This document shows positions 26,474-38,850 of a DNA stretch of 64,000 nucleotides, one piece after another. The notes under the pieces are model-generated. The model had not been told where the DNA came from. It worked only from the letters and a program-made list of their open reading frames with translations, and searched no databases. Location of the stretch: positions 2,449,501-2,513,500 of the forward strand of contig JAKNDB010000092.1 of NCBI GenBank assembly GCA_024305405.1. The letters run 5' to 3'. This stretch comes from Dirofilaria immitis. Its lineage: Eukaryota > Nematoda > Chromadorea > Rhabditida > Onchocercidae. Made by a program: the position numbers and the translations under genes. The stretch's first letter is position 1. Every line of letters starts with the position of its first letter.

Positions 26474-28185
26474 ATGCAAGGTGATGACCCTTGCATACTA
26501 GAAGGTAGGGAATCAAAAATGAATGTGGTGCCTGATTTTGAGCCCATCACAACAACAAAAATTGCTATAACGAAAATTCCATTTATTATTGGTGTCGCTG
26601 GTGGGACCGCTTCCGGAAAGGTTATCTTATATTTTGTTACATTCTTCTTAAAGTGATATAGCAGAATCAAATGTTGGAAGAATCCATTGTAACTGATATT
26701 TCTCATTTATGCTTGAATCTTCCCTTATTATTGTGCAATGGTATGCTTATTACTTTCCTTTTAAAATGATATCGCAAAAATTGGACAGTGCGGTAATAGG
26801 AGGACCGTGTTGCGAGATTCAATTTAGTGAAAAGAAGTTTTCAAAGAAAGAATGGTGAAGAGATCTGATTAAAAAGTGATGAATTTGGATAAACTGAAAT
26901 AAATGTCACACGTATGTGTAGCATACCTAACACTTTAACTATCATGATTTTTCCAGTTTTTATATCTTTGACTTAGTTACAATTTTATAATGTTTAGTCA
27001 TCAGTATGTTCACGAATAATGGAGAAACTTGGAAAAGCTCATGAACGTCGAGTTGTGACTATATCACAAGATTCATTTTATCGTAGTTTAACAGATGAAG
27101 AGACTAAAAGAGCTAGTCGTGGGAATTCAATTTCGATCATCCAGGTTTTTGTCTATATTTGTTCAAATTTTCCTTTACAACTAAAATTTCGATTTTCAGC
27201 CAGCTTTCATCCTCGAAAATATAGCTATTTTTGTCATCTCAATGCATGATATTTTTGTTTTTGAAGGCAGCTTTTAGATGCGGTGGAATATGCACTGATG
27301 ATATCAGTTCTTCATAAAATGAAGAAGGGTGAAAGTGTTATCGTTCCAAAATATGATTTCTACACCAATTCGAGGTTAATATTTCACATTTTCCTATTAA
27401 TGTCATGCAGATATTTGTAAATTTTTTGCAGAAAAAGATGTTTAATACTTAAGCTGATGTTTGCTGTTAGTGAAGGAATAATATTATTTAAATCCTTGAA
27501 GAACATTTGTTTATAAACAGATCTTTATTTCATTTATTTCTTAGTGTCGTCTTGTGTCTCTCCAGAGAAAATTTATGGCTCATTTTTTTTTATTTTTGTT
27601 GATGTCGACGATGTTTTAGAAATTTGCAGGTCAAAGGATTCTGATGTGATTGAATCAGCAGATGTTATAATTGTTGAAGGAATATTGATTCTCTATGATC
27701 AAGAATTGCGAAATCTTTTTGATATGAAGCTGTTTGTTGATGCTGACTCCGATGACCGTCTAGCACGACGTGTTCAGAGGGATACTCAAGAAAGGGGACG
27801 CTCATTGTCCCAGGTAAATGATTTGAAGAATTCATATTTGCGTTTGCTTTTTTATTCAATATGATAAGAAAATGAAGGGTTCTACATGCGAAATTGGTGG
27901 GAATTTGTGGTATAATTAAATGTTAGTTTTCGAAGCATTTTTTACTTTTAGGTTCTCCATCAGTACCTGAATCTCGTGAAACCAGCATTTGAAGAGTTTT
28001 GCTTACCGACGAAGAAGTATGCTGACGTTATCATCCCACGTGGTGCTGATAACAATGTTGCTATCGATTTAATTTTGCATCATATTCATGAAATTTTGCG
28101 TTCGCCGATTTCCTCAATTGAATCATCCTCAGATGAAGTATGCTGCATCGTTCATCGTGCTGCCTCTTTTAGCCGATTACATTAG
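26474..28185 (+). CDS. UCK2: Uridine-cytidine kinase (UCK1/2 family)
   Basis: UCK phosphorylates uridine and cytidine to their monophosphates in pyrimidine salvage. Exons: 26474-26620, 26998-27144, 27278-27374, 27630-27813, 27952-28185; about 269 aa (human UCK2 261). The P-loop is [16 protein letters not shown], split by intron 1. Other family blocks are [16 protein letters not shown] (after repair), [35 protein letters not shown], and [19 protein letters not shown] with DNNVAIDLI. One base is missing at TT 27126-27127: as read, the exon gives NSISIIQ where NFNFDHP is conserved. Exon 3 uses the CTTTTAG acceptor ending at 27277, which restores HP-DA phase. The tail is short and ends SRLH. Confidence 0.93.
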
Positions 28186-28777
28186 TTTGAACAGTCTTAG
28201 ATAGTCCAAAAATTATGAGAAATTGTTGTGGTCTTCCAGTGCCACTGCGCTCATTTTCAAAGGCAAGATTGAAATACTTGTTTCTTTTTTGCGCTTTGTT
28301 ATGAATCAGCAAAATTGTTAATTGATTATTATAGTAATGAGAAATGGAATCTCGAGAAATACCATAATAGCTCAGTCTTTTTGGTATGATTTTATTTTTT
28401 TTTGCCTTATTGGTTTGAAATGGTAAATAAAATAGTAATCAGAGGTTCACAGAAATCTGCAAAAAACTTGTGTACTTCTGTTTATTAGAAATCCTTATCA
28501 ATTATTTATCATTTCGTTATATTGTGCAATGATTTTTCGATTTGCTGCAGTCTATTTCATGTAAGTTGCAATGTCAGTTTTGATAAAAATCTTGTTATAC
28601 AAAGTGATGAGCGCACTTTTGTTATTGCAATTAAACATATTATCAGAGAGATTATCAAATGCATATTATATGTACGTTAAGATAGTGGAAGAAAAGGAAT
28701 ACAAAAATAAAGTGAAAGCCTTCAAAGGTTTTCAATTTGAGAGTTTTATTATTTATACATGGCAGGCAGTGATTGCA
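28186..28777. other. Gap between UCK and the Erv1/ALR gene
   Basis: Roughly 590 bp, AT-rich. The frame of the following gene stays open upstream back to about 28571, but that part lacks family similarity. A short out-of-frame upstream ATG (28759) reads 15 codons across the proposed start at 28778. Confidence 0.4.
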
Positions 28778-30113
28778 ATGTCGACTGCTCCATCTGTCGT
28801 TCGTGATGAACGTTGTCGTGCATGTATGAGCGTTGAAGAGTTGATGGAACGTGCTCGAAGATTGGTCGGAAGAGTGTCTTTGGAGAACGGCTCACAACAG
28901 TCATCAACCAGTCAGGCTTCTTCGGTTTGTATCTTATTCATCATTGCAGGAAAGAAATGAAATAAGTAATGTTGTTGAAAAGAATTATTTTTAGTATGGA
29001 TTATCTGTGAGGACTATGGAAGAAACTATAATTTGACGTGCAGATTCGTATGAACAAAATCATCTTATTTTGAAATGTTTGTTGAAAATTTAAGAATGAC
29101 AAAAGGGATTTAACGAATCCTATATTTTGTCGCTCACGAAATGGTGCTTTCGCTATATCATTAACGTCACGTTGGAACTTTTAAAAATACACAGTTGATT
29201 TTTTCAGAGCTCAATTAAAACAAAATCAATGAGAACCGATTGTCCTGTCACTATTGAAAAATTGGGAAGATCAACTTGGAATCTACTTCATACAATAGCA
29301 GCATATTATCCTCTTAAACCAACATTTGAAGAAAAAAAGAATGCAAGGATCCTAATAGATGTGTTAGGAAAGGTTGACAGTGTTTGTTTTGTAGCTCTTG
29401 AGGCATCATTTACCACTTAGCTATTGACATAATTTCATGTTGACAATTGCAAATGCGCGAGATAATAACATGGAACTGGATAAGTTTTTGACTAACCTAC
29501 TAAATAAGTAAGCAAGTTTTTGCACCTCTACTATTTTTTATATGCATCAAATAACGTCTTATATTCATTAAATTGCTTAAAGCATTAAAAGTTGGTTTTT
29601 TCAAAAGTTTTTTCTTGTTTTGATTTTTATGAAAACTTTATTAGGATTTGGAAAGAAAATGATCTGAAAAAATATTCCATTCATAATTTCTTGACATCAA
29701 ATTAGTTGAATGCTGTAAGATTTACTGACTCCCTTAATTTATCGGCATAATAGTAGTTAAAGTCTTAGAGCAATGTGCTAAAATTCATATAATTATTAGA
29801 TCTTGTTATTTTTATGTGGAGGTGTTTCCACATTTGAATAATTGAATCGATAGTTATTCAACATTTGGGAAAAATTTTCGAGATTAAATTCCAATTATGT
29901 TTTGTAGACATATCCGTGTTCGCACTGCGCGGAAGATCTTCGTCGAGACCTAGCAAAACATCCACCAGATGTTGAAGATCGTGAAAAATTTTCATTATGG
30001 ATGTGTGGATTGCATAACCGAATTAATAAAAACTTGGTAAACCCGAATATGACTGTGCAAAATGGAATGAGCGATGGCTAAATGGCTGGAAAGATGGTTC
30101 TTGTGAATATTAA
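28778..30113 (+). CDS. GFER: Erv1/ALR FAD-linked sulfhydryl oxidase
   Basis: Erv1/ALR reoxidises cysteines of the mitochondrial intermembrane-space import pathway and passes electrons through FAD to cytochrome c. Exons: 28778-28924, 29208-29372, 29908-30113; about 172 aa. The N-terminal CRAC is the shuttle cysteine pair and matches the CRAC of long human ALR. The core follows: DCPVTIEKLGRSTWNLLH, AAYYPLKPT, the catalytic YPCSHCAEDLR, then WMCGLHNRINKNL and DCAKWNERWLNGWKDGSC. The frame shifts by one missing base at AAA 30039-30041: as read, the protein ends early at MSDG, while the shifted frame gives KPEYDCAKWNERW. The ATG at 28778 was chosen because similarity begins just after it; the frame is open further upstream. 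Confidence 0.9.
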
Positions 30114-31294
30114 TTTTTGTAGTCTGAACTGTTATTTTGGAAAATTAGATTCGTGAATTTTGGATTTTTGTTTTTTTGGGAAACTATTTGACTTATGAAT
30201 TTTCAGTCTTCTTAATTCACAAAAAGAAGAGACATTTGTAAAATGAGCCGTTTTTATTGGTTTCTGTTTAAAATTTTCAATTAGAAATTTCATTTAAATG
30301 AAAAAAATTTGAATGTATCGTTCTATAGGAATTGATGCTGGTTTTTATATCTGTTACAGTTTTTTATCATTTCATTTATTTTGGAACGTAGTATTTTGGA
30401 ACACCTATCTTCTGAAGCAGCTTTATTTTTATTTATATCTTATATAATGTATATAAAGTTTTACTAATGATTGCAAGTTATGACGTTTTCAGTAACAGTT
30501 ATTTATCTGGAATTTATTCATTTGTGTAATTAGTGAAGTTTAAAATTCTTTTAGTCGCTCGAATTGAGAAGACTAGTACGCTTGGATTTTTATTCAACGA
30601 TTTGCTAGGGTTTGAATTTGAAGTGTTGTCGAGCTGGATCTGATCTACTTAATTATTTCTTAACTAAGTCTTTAAATTTTAAGTATTATTCAATACCTTT
30701 GATGTAAAAATCTGCTTGCATTTATTTTATGCTTTATTTGGTAGAATATTTATCAAGACATTAATAACGAAGGTTTGATATCTCTAAACAATAATTGAAT
30801 CTTGTAGTTTCATTTGGAATTCGATGAGATTGATATCCATTGGACAGGCTGAATTATTAGAAACAATCAGATCATTGAATTTATTTTGGGTCCTATCTTG
30901 TTGTCAGAAGCATTGTGCAAAATAAGATATGGTGCATATTGAAGTAGGTGTTCTTTTTTTTTGCATTGTCAAATTTTATTGCTAGGTTTTTTATTTGCAA
31001 TGCACATTTTGAAGTAAATCGTCATTGCATATTACTACACGTAATACACGTAATTGTAATGACATAGTCCTAAATCAATTATAAGAAGACTTACTTGGTG
31101 ATCAGAATATTTCTGCATTCTGAACATGATTGAACTTTAGCCTGTCGAGAAGATCTCACTTATTTCAATCCATTTATCATTAAATCTCAAGAGTAGGGAA
31201 GATATGTGTCTCTTCTCATACTCTTTTATTATGAGATAATATCTTCAGATAATTGAAACTGTTTGGGCGAATGAGTTATGCTTAATTTTTATAG
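30114..31294. other. Upstream region of the HRI-like kinase
   Basis: The first exon of the kinase gene should lie here. One possibility is ATG at 30929 reading MVHIE to a GTAGGT donor at 30944, which would join in phase to the 31295 exon. This is only a guess from splice signals. No other feature is seen. Confidence 0.3.
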
Positions 31295-34200
31295 GAGTGC
31301 AGCGCTTTTGGCAGTTCTAAAGCTCAGTCGAAAATAAGTTCTGAATCCAAAGGCGATGACAACTGCGCAGATAAGGAAAAAGCAGACAAAAAACAAAATA
31401 AAAATGTGAAAGATATTGACAGTAATACTGACAATTTAAATGCCGGTTTGATGTTTTGGAGATTCCATTCTTGGTGTCCAGTCATGAATAGATTTGCTAA
31501 ATTATGTAGAAAAGTAACCTTCAATGATGTATACGTTAATCGTAGCTTTAATGAATTGAACTGGTTTTGCGTTGGACTTTCTCTTCACACTGACGCATCT
31601 ATCTCCGCTTATTCTAATTAATTACGTAATGATTTTAGGTATTTTGGATAACGGTGCAATAAGAAGAGATTCTCAGAGTGTTTTGAAGGATAGAGAATTT
31701 TCAGAATTTCCTTGTTTTGATGAAATAAGTGGTGACGGTAATAACAGAAACGAAGAATTGAAAAAATGGGCTGTCGTTCCGATGATTTTGTGGATTTTTC
31801 ATGTAAATGTTTGTTGTTTCCCTTACTTTTTTATATTTCGAAAGATCTATATATCTAGAAGTTTCTTCTAATTTAGGAAATATTTTGATAAGTTTTCTAA
31901 GCATTTCCTATTCTTTTATTTTCCTTCGGTACATTTTTTTGCTTCATTATGGGAAGTCATTGGTTTAAAAGCGCTAATTAGCAACCGCAAAATATGGTCA
32001 ACGTATTTTATATAGTCGGCAGAAATAGATTTTTCGCTCCTCTGAATGATTTCTTAATGTTTTCAATTCATGAATATTCATTGTAAAGAACTGAGATTTT
32101 TTTATTTCAGGGATATGCATTTTCATTTTATCGTAGATTCTTTGGAATATTCAGTGTAATTTAGCATTTATTTAGCTAATGAAGATAAATCTATTTATTC
32201 ATCAAGAAGGAAGAAAAATAGAAGTGAAAAGATGAAACGTTTTCAAATGGAAATTTTTTTGCATCGATCATTGAAATGCTTTGCAACGGTGAATTTGATG
32301 GTCTAAATACTCGGTTTCGAGACGGTATAATTTCATTAATATCTAATTTTTGGTTTACACTTCTATAAGTTTATGTATTCATATGCTTCTGTATATTTAT
32401 TGTAGATAATTTAGTGTATTTCCGTCAAATATTTTATGTTTAATTGAATGCATGTCTTCTCTTCATTCAAACCTATAATGTCATTCTTCTTTTCATATTT
32501 TTTAAGTTTTTGATAATAGAATTAGTGCAGTTTTCTTTTTCAAATTCGTTGTCATTTTAGGCCCAATTTACCAGTTTTGAAATATCAATTATTGTTGTTT
32601 TAATTTTCCAGTTGAATTTAATAGCCTATCGTTACTCAGTACAGCGGAGTTGCTTTTAATTTTTCTGACCGAAATTTATTTTAAATAATTGGGAATCTAT
32701 TATTCTGTTCTTTAAATGTCCTCAAAGATATTGATTTAAATAACTTTTTAGAATTCATTTTGAAGTGATCTGTTAGCATCAAATAATTGTTTCAGTTTTG
32801 AGGCAGGTTGCTGGACGCTTTATCCATTCTTCGTATCTCTCTGAAGATTATGGAGCATTTCGAATCGCAATTAGGAGAAGATTAAGGGAAATTCTAAATG
32901 TTGCTACAAACCTAAAAATCGAAAATAGGTTCATTGTCCTCGTACTTATATAAGATCTTAAATTAAATCTTATATAAAAGAAGTAATTACAGTCTAATCA
33001 TTAATCAAATGCTACTTCATCATTATAGACAAAAGTTCATTTGAAAAAGATATTTTTAGAAAATTTGGTTTTTAGTTTTGCGAGAAAAAGACCTGAATAA
33101 TCTGAAGTTTGATTGCAGTTTAACGGTTAATAATACCGAAAAAAGAATTATTTTTATCAAGCCGATATAGCGTCGATTTCAGAGAAGTCAGGAGGATTGG
33201 ATGTGGAGGTTTTGGACAAGTTTTTCATGTAATATTTGGAACTTCAGATTTTAATATTGGAATAATTTTGTGTTCATATTATGAGAAAAATGAATTATCT
33301 AATAGAAAGCCATGTATAAATTATATAAACTTTGTTTTTAAAATTGAACTTAAACAAAGACATTTTTCTCATGCTAGATTTTTTTGTTTTGTCCATTTTG
33401 TTTATGCTAAGAAAAATGAAGGAAGACTTGTCATGAATTTTCGGTTTAGGTACATTCTAATATTGATGACTGCGACTATGCCATAAAAAAATTCAGTTCA
33501 ACTTAACGATGTCTAAATCGATGACGAAGGTTAACTGTATATGCTTTAACCAGTAATTCCAAGAATCTAGTGATTTATGATGAAAAGTTTTCATTTGTGC
33601 TAGTTTCCAACTTTCTAGTTGAATTACTCTAGAGCAGATTTAATTTTGATGGATTAATTTTTAAATGATATGAATTATTTTATTTAGATCTCGAAATTCA
33701 TTGAATTATAGATTGTCAATGAAGTTCGTCTGCTTGCAGTTGTTCAGCACAAAAATATCGTACGGTATTATGGAGCTTGGGTAGAACTGCGAGATTTGCA
33801 GACAACGCCATCTGGAGAGGACGATGATTGCTCAAATGATGAGTGAGTTAGATGGTTGTTTTTTATATGTGTTTTAATTTTTCTTCAGTATGAATGAACA
33901 GAAGTTTTATGACTCAAATAAAATTTAAAATTAAGGATGGAAGTTAGTTGGAAGAATTCAAGAAAAATATTTCATCACCAGTTAATGCTTGCTCAGAATT
34001 TGCCCAAATGGTACGTATTGCCAATAAGATCCAAAAAAATTTTAGCAGAGATTGAAGTTGCTTTTTATACTTTTCATTTAAATATTTTTGCTCAAGATCT
34101 ACTTATATTGTAATTCTTTAAAAGTTGCTATGTTTTACGTAAATTTGTTTGTATGATTTAGGATGAAGATGATTCGGAAGAACAGTTTGGTAAAGTTTCT

Positions 34201-37200
34201 ATAAGAAAAGATCGTTTTCGGACGCAGTCTTCAACTTCCTCAAATTCAATGATTTCAGAAGGGTGGAAAATGCGTCGAAATATTTCTTCCAATCGAAGCT
34301 TAACGGTTGCAAGAGAGACCAAGATAACTAATCCGATAAATTTAATGCTACCTCAGTCGGTAAACATAATTTATTAATTTCGAAATTGAAGTCCTTTGCA
34401 TCATCAATTGAATTTGTTTAAGGGGACTGCAATTATGTTCGTACAAATGGAACTTTGCTCACGTACTCTCAACGATTATTTTACTGAACGAAATGCCGGT
34501 ATTTTTTATTTTCATTTTTAGAGCTTATTATTATGTTTTGACTGAATAGTAGGAATTTCTCTCTTTCTTATATACGTCTCATAGAAATCAGACCGAAGAA
34601 AAATCGACAACTGAATAGAAGCATCATGGAACAGTTGATGTCTGCAGTAGCTCACTTACATTCCAAAAAATTATTCATCGAGATATCAAAGTTTGTTTTC
34701 TTCTCCTTAGATTCCAGAAAATTAGTTTATTATTTATTACTTTCATTAGTTCATATCTTAGAAAAAAATTTAAGAAAGGCAATATAGTCATGCCTTTTAT
34801 TAGAAAATTGCTTTATCTTAATCTTATTTGATTCATTTTTCTCACTTCCATTTGTTTACATTTATAAAAAATAATTTTACTTGGATATGCTTTTGAAACG
34901 TCTGGAGTGATTTGCAAACTATTTACATTATTTAACTTATTAGTATATTACATCATTGATTCCTTTTAATTAATGAATTCTTGGATTGTTGACATTGTTT
35001 ATTACTCAACTCGAAGCTATTATTTGATTTAATTTTTCTTGGCGTAAGCAACGTTGATTTTTAGTGTAAGCTGCGTAAATTCTTTTTCACAAAATGTATA
35101 TTATCGATGAGCTGCTTGAAAATATAATTTAATTGCTTTGGTTTCAAACCTACACCATAAAAGTTAAATATGATCCAGTTTTTAAAATCAAAGCAATTAA
35201 AATTTCTGAAGGAGAAAACACTATTCATTGATTGATCGTATTACTTTAATTTTTAATTATCAAATTAAAAACAAAAATCTATATTTGATATAGGTGAAAT
35301 ATATAAATTATATTTGATATAATTTAGTTTTAGCCAAGCAATATATTCCTTCGAAATGAAAGCTCTTCTCCAATTCCATCTATACTTTTGGGCGATTTTG
35401 GACTAGCATGTCTGCATCAAAATAAGATGGTTCGCAATACTATAGAGAACGAAACAATAACCACACACAGCGAGGGCGTTGGTACTTCTCTGTACGCAGC
35501 ACCTGAACAGCAGAATTCTACTGCCTACGATAATGCAGTGAGTAAAGTTATTAGAATAATTTGCTTGTATTTTTTTTTTTAGTAATTTTATGATTTAATT
35601 TATATTAAAGACTATGAAAGCCATAAAGAATATATCAAAATAATATGGTTTGCAATAATTATATATAAAGGCTGTTTCATATTCATAATTTAGTTATCCT
35701 AAAGTATTTTGATAATTCTGAATGTTGTTGATCTCGATAGTATCGTAATTTTTTTTATCTGGATTTTATTCAAAAGGAATATAGAAAACGAAGTTTTTGA
35801 AGCGAGAATGCATTCTATCTATCTAGTAAAATATTCAGGTAGATGTCTACAGTGCCGGAATTGTATTTTTTGAGCTATGTGTTCCATTTTTACACAAATG
35901 GAGCGCTTAAAAATTATTGGGAAATTGAAGAAAGGAAAATTAAGCGAGGAATTTAAAATTTCTTTTCCTGAAGAGGTTTGCCGTTTTGCGTTTTTATGGA
36001 TAAAAAATAAGTGTAATTTATCTCCATGCCAAATCATTTACTAAAATTATTTCTTTTCAAATTTTCCGAACTTTATTAAATCATGTCATGATGGCGAGTT
36101 GCAATAAAAATGAAGTATGTCTCATTATATTCCCAGAACCCAAAGTTTTCTTCATCAGTCTGTTCAATTTTGCATTCTTCATCTTAGATTGCGCGTGGCA
36201 ATTGTAAAAGCATTTACAGGATATAAAAGACGAAGGCATTTTATCTTCTCTCTTAATACATTCATTGTGTCAGTAACCTCATCATGAGCATAACTTAATA
36301 AAGAAAAAAATAATCATTCTGTTAGTTTCCAATAAGCGAAGAAAGAAAAGAAAACAAAAAGTGAAGATAGTAAACCTGAACTAAAAGCTATTACAAATGG
36401 ATTTAAGCAGTTATGCAGATATGAGCTCGGATTTTATGACACGGCGAACATTATACTGAAAGATCAGCCTCATCGGCTGGTTACAAAATTAATGATGTTA
36501 ATTAAATTTATTAAGAGTTTTTTTATTTTTATTTTTAATAAATAAAAATTTTTATTTTATTTTTAATAAAAGTTTTTTTCATTTTTATTTTTGTTAGTAT
36601 TATTAAGTGACATAGCATGCTAGATAAATATAAACTAAAAGTTTTATGCATCAGTCATCCTAGTCAACATTCAATAATATCAACGTAACATTGAATTTCA
36701 TGAATAGATATATAACGATATGGCACTTGTATACTATTCCGTTGGTTCATCTTTGCCTAACTTTTTTCGGCGGTGAATACGATATATCTATCCATGAAAT
36801 TCAATGTTACGTTGATATTATTGAATGTTGACTAGATGATTGATGCATAAAACTTTTAGTTTAGTCGGAAATGCCAGAGCAAACTTCAAAGTGCCGTTAT
36901 CGGTTTTTATTTCAATTTCACGATCAGGAATAAGGAGAAGATTGGATTAGTCAAAGAACTTTTATTATTTGTCATGCAGTTTGTCATTCATTGGCCATTT
37001 ATCATTTTACTGACGAACAATCACTAATTGTTTCAGGCTATGTTAATTCAGGAAATGTGTAGAGATAATCCACAGAAACGACCCAATGCCTCTGAAATTG
37101 TTACTAAACTTGGTAAAATTGGAGAAAATACGGAATCTCTCAAGGATCGTATCCAAGAGCTTGAAAAAGAGATTGTACGACTGAGAAATCTTTTATTGAA

Positions 37201-37222
37201 CAATAATATTACTGAAATCTGA
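31295..37222 (+). CDS. EIF2AK1: eIF2alpha kinase, HRI (EIF2AK1)-like
   Basis: Supported exons: 31295-31445, 31639-31802, one ending 32324, 32796-32928, 33119-33228, 33450-33529, 33712-33842, 33948-34010 (tentative), 34162-34359, 34423-34498, 34585-34690, 35334-35537, 35839-35975, 37037-37222. The N-terminal part (SIIEMLCNG, LRQVAGRFIHSSYLSEDY) resembles the HRI regulatory region; no signal peptide or membrane segment is seen, unlike PERK. Kinase blocks: SRYSVDFREVRRIGCGGFGQV, YAIKKI, VNEVRLLAVVQHKNIVRYYG, an acidic/Ser-rich insert, FVQMELC, HRDIK after repair, LGDFGLAC, GVGTSLYAAPEQ, VDVYSAGIVFFEL, PFFTQMERLK after repair, QKRPNASEI. A C-terminal coiled coil (ELEKEIVRLRNLL) matches HRI. One-base losses occur at 33485-33491, 34665-34670 and 35887-35891. 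The 5' end is not resolved, and phases near 33119 and 33948 are uncertain. PERK is the main alternative. Confidence 0.8.
36519..36592. repeat. Low-complexity T/A-rich tract
   Basis: Imperfect repeats of ATTTTTATTTTTAATAAA-like units lie inside the last intron of the HRI-like gene. It is simple sequence with no further signal. Confidence 0.7.
36632..36863. repeat. MITE-like inverted repeat in the last intron of the kinase gene
   Basis: The arm at about 36632-36713 pairs with about 36782-36863 (for example ATTGAATTTCATG against CATGAAATTCAAT, and AACTAAAAGTTTTATGCATC with its reverse complement) around a ~70-bp loop. The arms differ by a few bases. There is no open frame inside. A non-autonomous foldback element is the simplest reading. 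Confidence 0.8.
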
Positions 37223-38850
37223 ACATATCTAATTTTTAAATTGGCAATTATTATTATCGCTTCTTGAGAATCCAACTATTCAAAGTCATATACATTCTAT
37301 TTTAATTTTATTCGATTGTTTTAATTTGATTCCACTTTAAAGAACTATTCATTTGTTTTTCTTGTCATAATAAATTAAAATGAATAACTAATACAGCATT
37401 TACATATTTCTTACTTCATGACCAAGATCTCAGATAAAGGAATTAATAAGATAATTAAGTATTATGATAATCTCAGTTTTTCTTCTGTTTTTTCATCTTT
37501 CCTTCATTATATTGCTTTTTGTCGTGTCGCTGTGTTGTTCAAGTATATTATCTGGAAAATGTTGAACTTCAATTCTAATGATATTCTTATCAATACGTGG
37601 TATTGCCTAATTCTTTAATAAATTGCTGACAGCGTAATCTCAGAATCAAATTTGGGATAGTAAGGAAAAAAAGTAAGGGAAGTCTTGAGTGCCGAGGTAA
37701 ACATTTTAAACATATATTTTTATGTAAATTGTCATTTCTAAAGTAGGAATTTCTAAAAATTATTTCAAATTTTTTCCAGAGATTTTCCTTTAAAGAAATT
37801 TTTTTGATTTATTTGATTTTTTTCTACGAATAATGCCCATAATATTGTTTTCTTTATTTACATAAGATTTTTGTTGCTTAAAATTAGTTAATTTTTACAT
37901 CGCTTAATCGTAATATTTTTCGGTTTTTACAAGTGGTTGGAACTCTTATTTTTCAAAGAGATTTGTTTCGTCGTTAAAGGAGAAAGAACTTTGTTTTTTC
38001 GTAATAATGTGAATAAAAGCTGTTTATATCATAGCATAAAAGTTGTTTTTATTCATGTTGTGGGTGTAATTTCGAATTCGATGAAATATTTTATCATATT
38101 CTTTATTTTACAGGATGAATTAATCGGGGATTTCCTGGGATCTCTTGGAGATATCATCGGAAGTGATGATGTATTGAATGGTCAGATAATTACAAAATAA
38201 ATAAGTTAAACAAATATATGAAGAATAGATGCAAATATTTATTGAGGATACATAAAAGATTTCTTTACAATTCCTTGCATAATTTTTTTCAACAAATCTG
38301 ATTCGGTGTTTCAGCCCCTCTCTTCATCATTAAATTTAAATCTTCTCTTGTAAGTGATGATGTCTTGTTGTCACCCATTCCTTCATTTGCCCATCTGTTG
38401 ACATATTTTTCAAGAGGAGGAAAGATGGAAAAGAGGGAAATGAAAATTTTGATGAAAACTATTGACATTTTATGTCTGATTTTCTCCTTTTATATACTCA
38501 TTCTTATACCATGATTGATTGCATCTTTTTTTACACGTTTTAATTACCAAACAGTAAATGGATTACCGTTATCAAGATCTGAGTGTAATTTTCTAATGAG
38601 CACACAATAGATAAATACGGTACTTGTCATAGAACATATGTTAAATCGCTCCCATACTCGATCGTTGTGTTATCTTCATGTATTATTATTGGGGATAGTG
38701 ATGATCACTAGATTGATGTGAGGAATCTGCAGATAATTATCATGAAATCGGTTTAGACTATTATTAGATTTTATTATTTTACATATATCTTTAATTTTCA
38801 GACTCTTAGTAGACAACGTAAGCTCAGTTTTGCCGTGTTTTATTTCACAT
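37223..38850. other. Gap between kinase and Rab GGTase beta
   Basis: AT-rich 1.6 kb. It includes the unassigned possible terminal exon at 38114-38200 (listed separately). TTAATTTTCAG, ending at 38801, may be the trans-splice acceptor for the next gene. Confidence 0.4.
38114..38200 (+). CDS. Possible terminal exon of an unidentified gene
   Basis: After a good acceptor (TTTATTTTACAG) an 87-base frame reads DELIGDFLGSLGDI, then IGSDDVLNGQIITK and a stop. The acidic, non-random composition and the splice site suggest real coding. An upstream partner could be the piece ending REVLSAE at a GTAAAC donor near 37699, which would join in phase. I do not recognise the protein. It may be a small separate gene or an alternative end of the kinase gene. 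Confidence 0.3.
   Translation, partial: DELIGDFLGSLGDIIGSDDVLNGQIITK

Noticed and set aside
31295..37222. Assigning the eIF2alpha kinase to PEK-1/PERK
   Set aside because: I see no signal peptide or transmembrane segment before the kinase domain, and the N-terminal block, GDFGLAC and terminal coiled coil fit HRI better. Kept as the main alternative.
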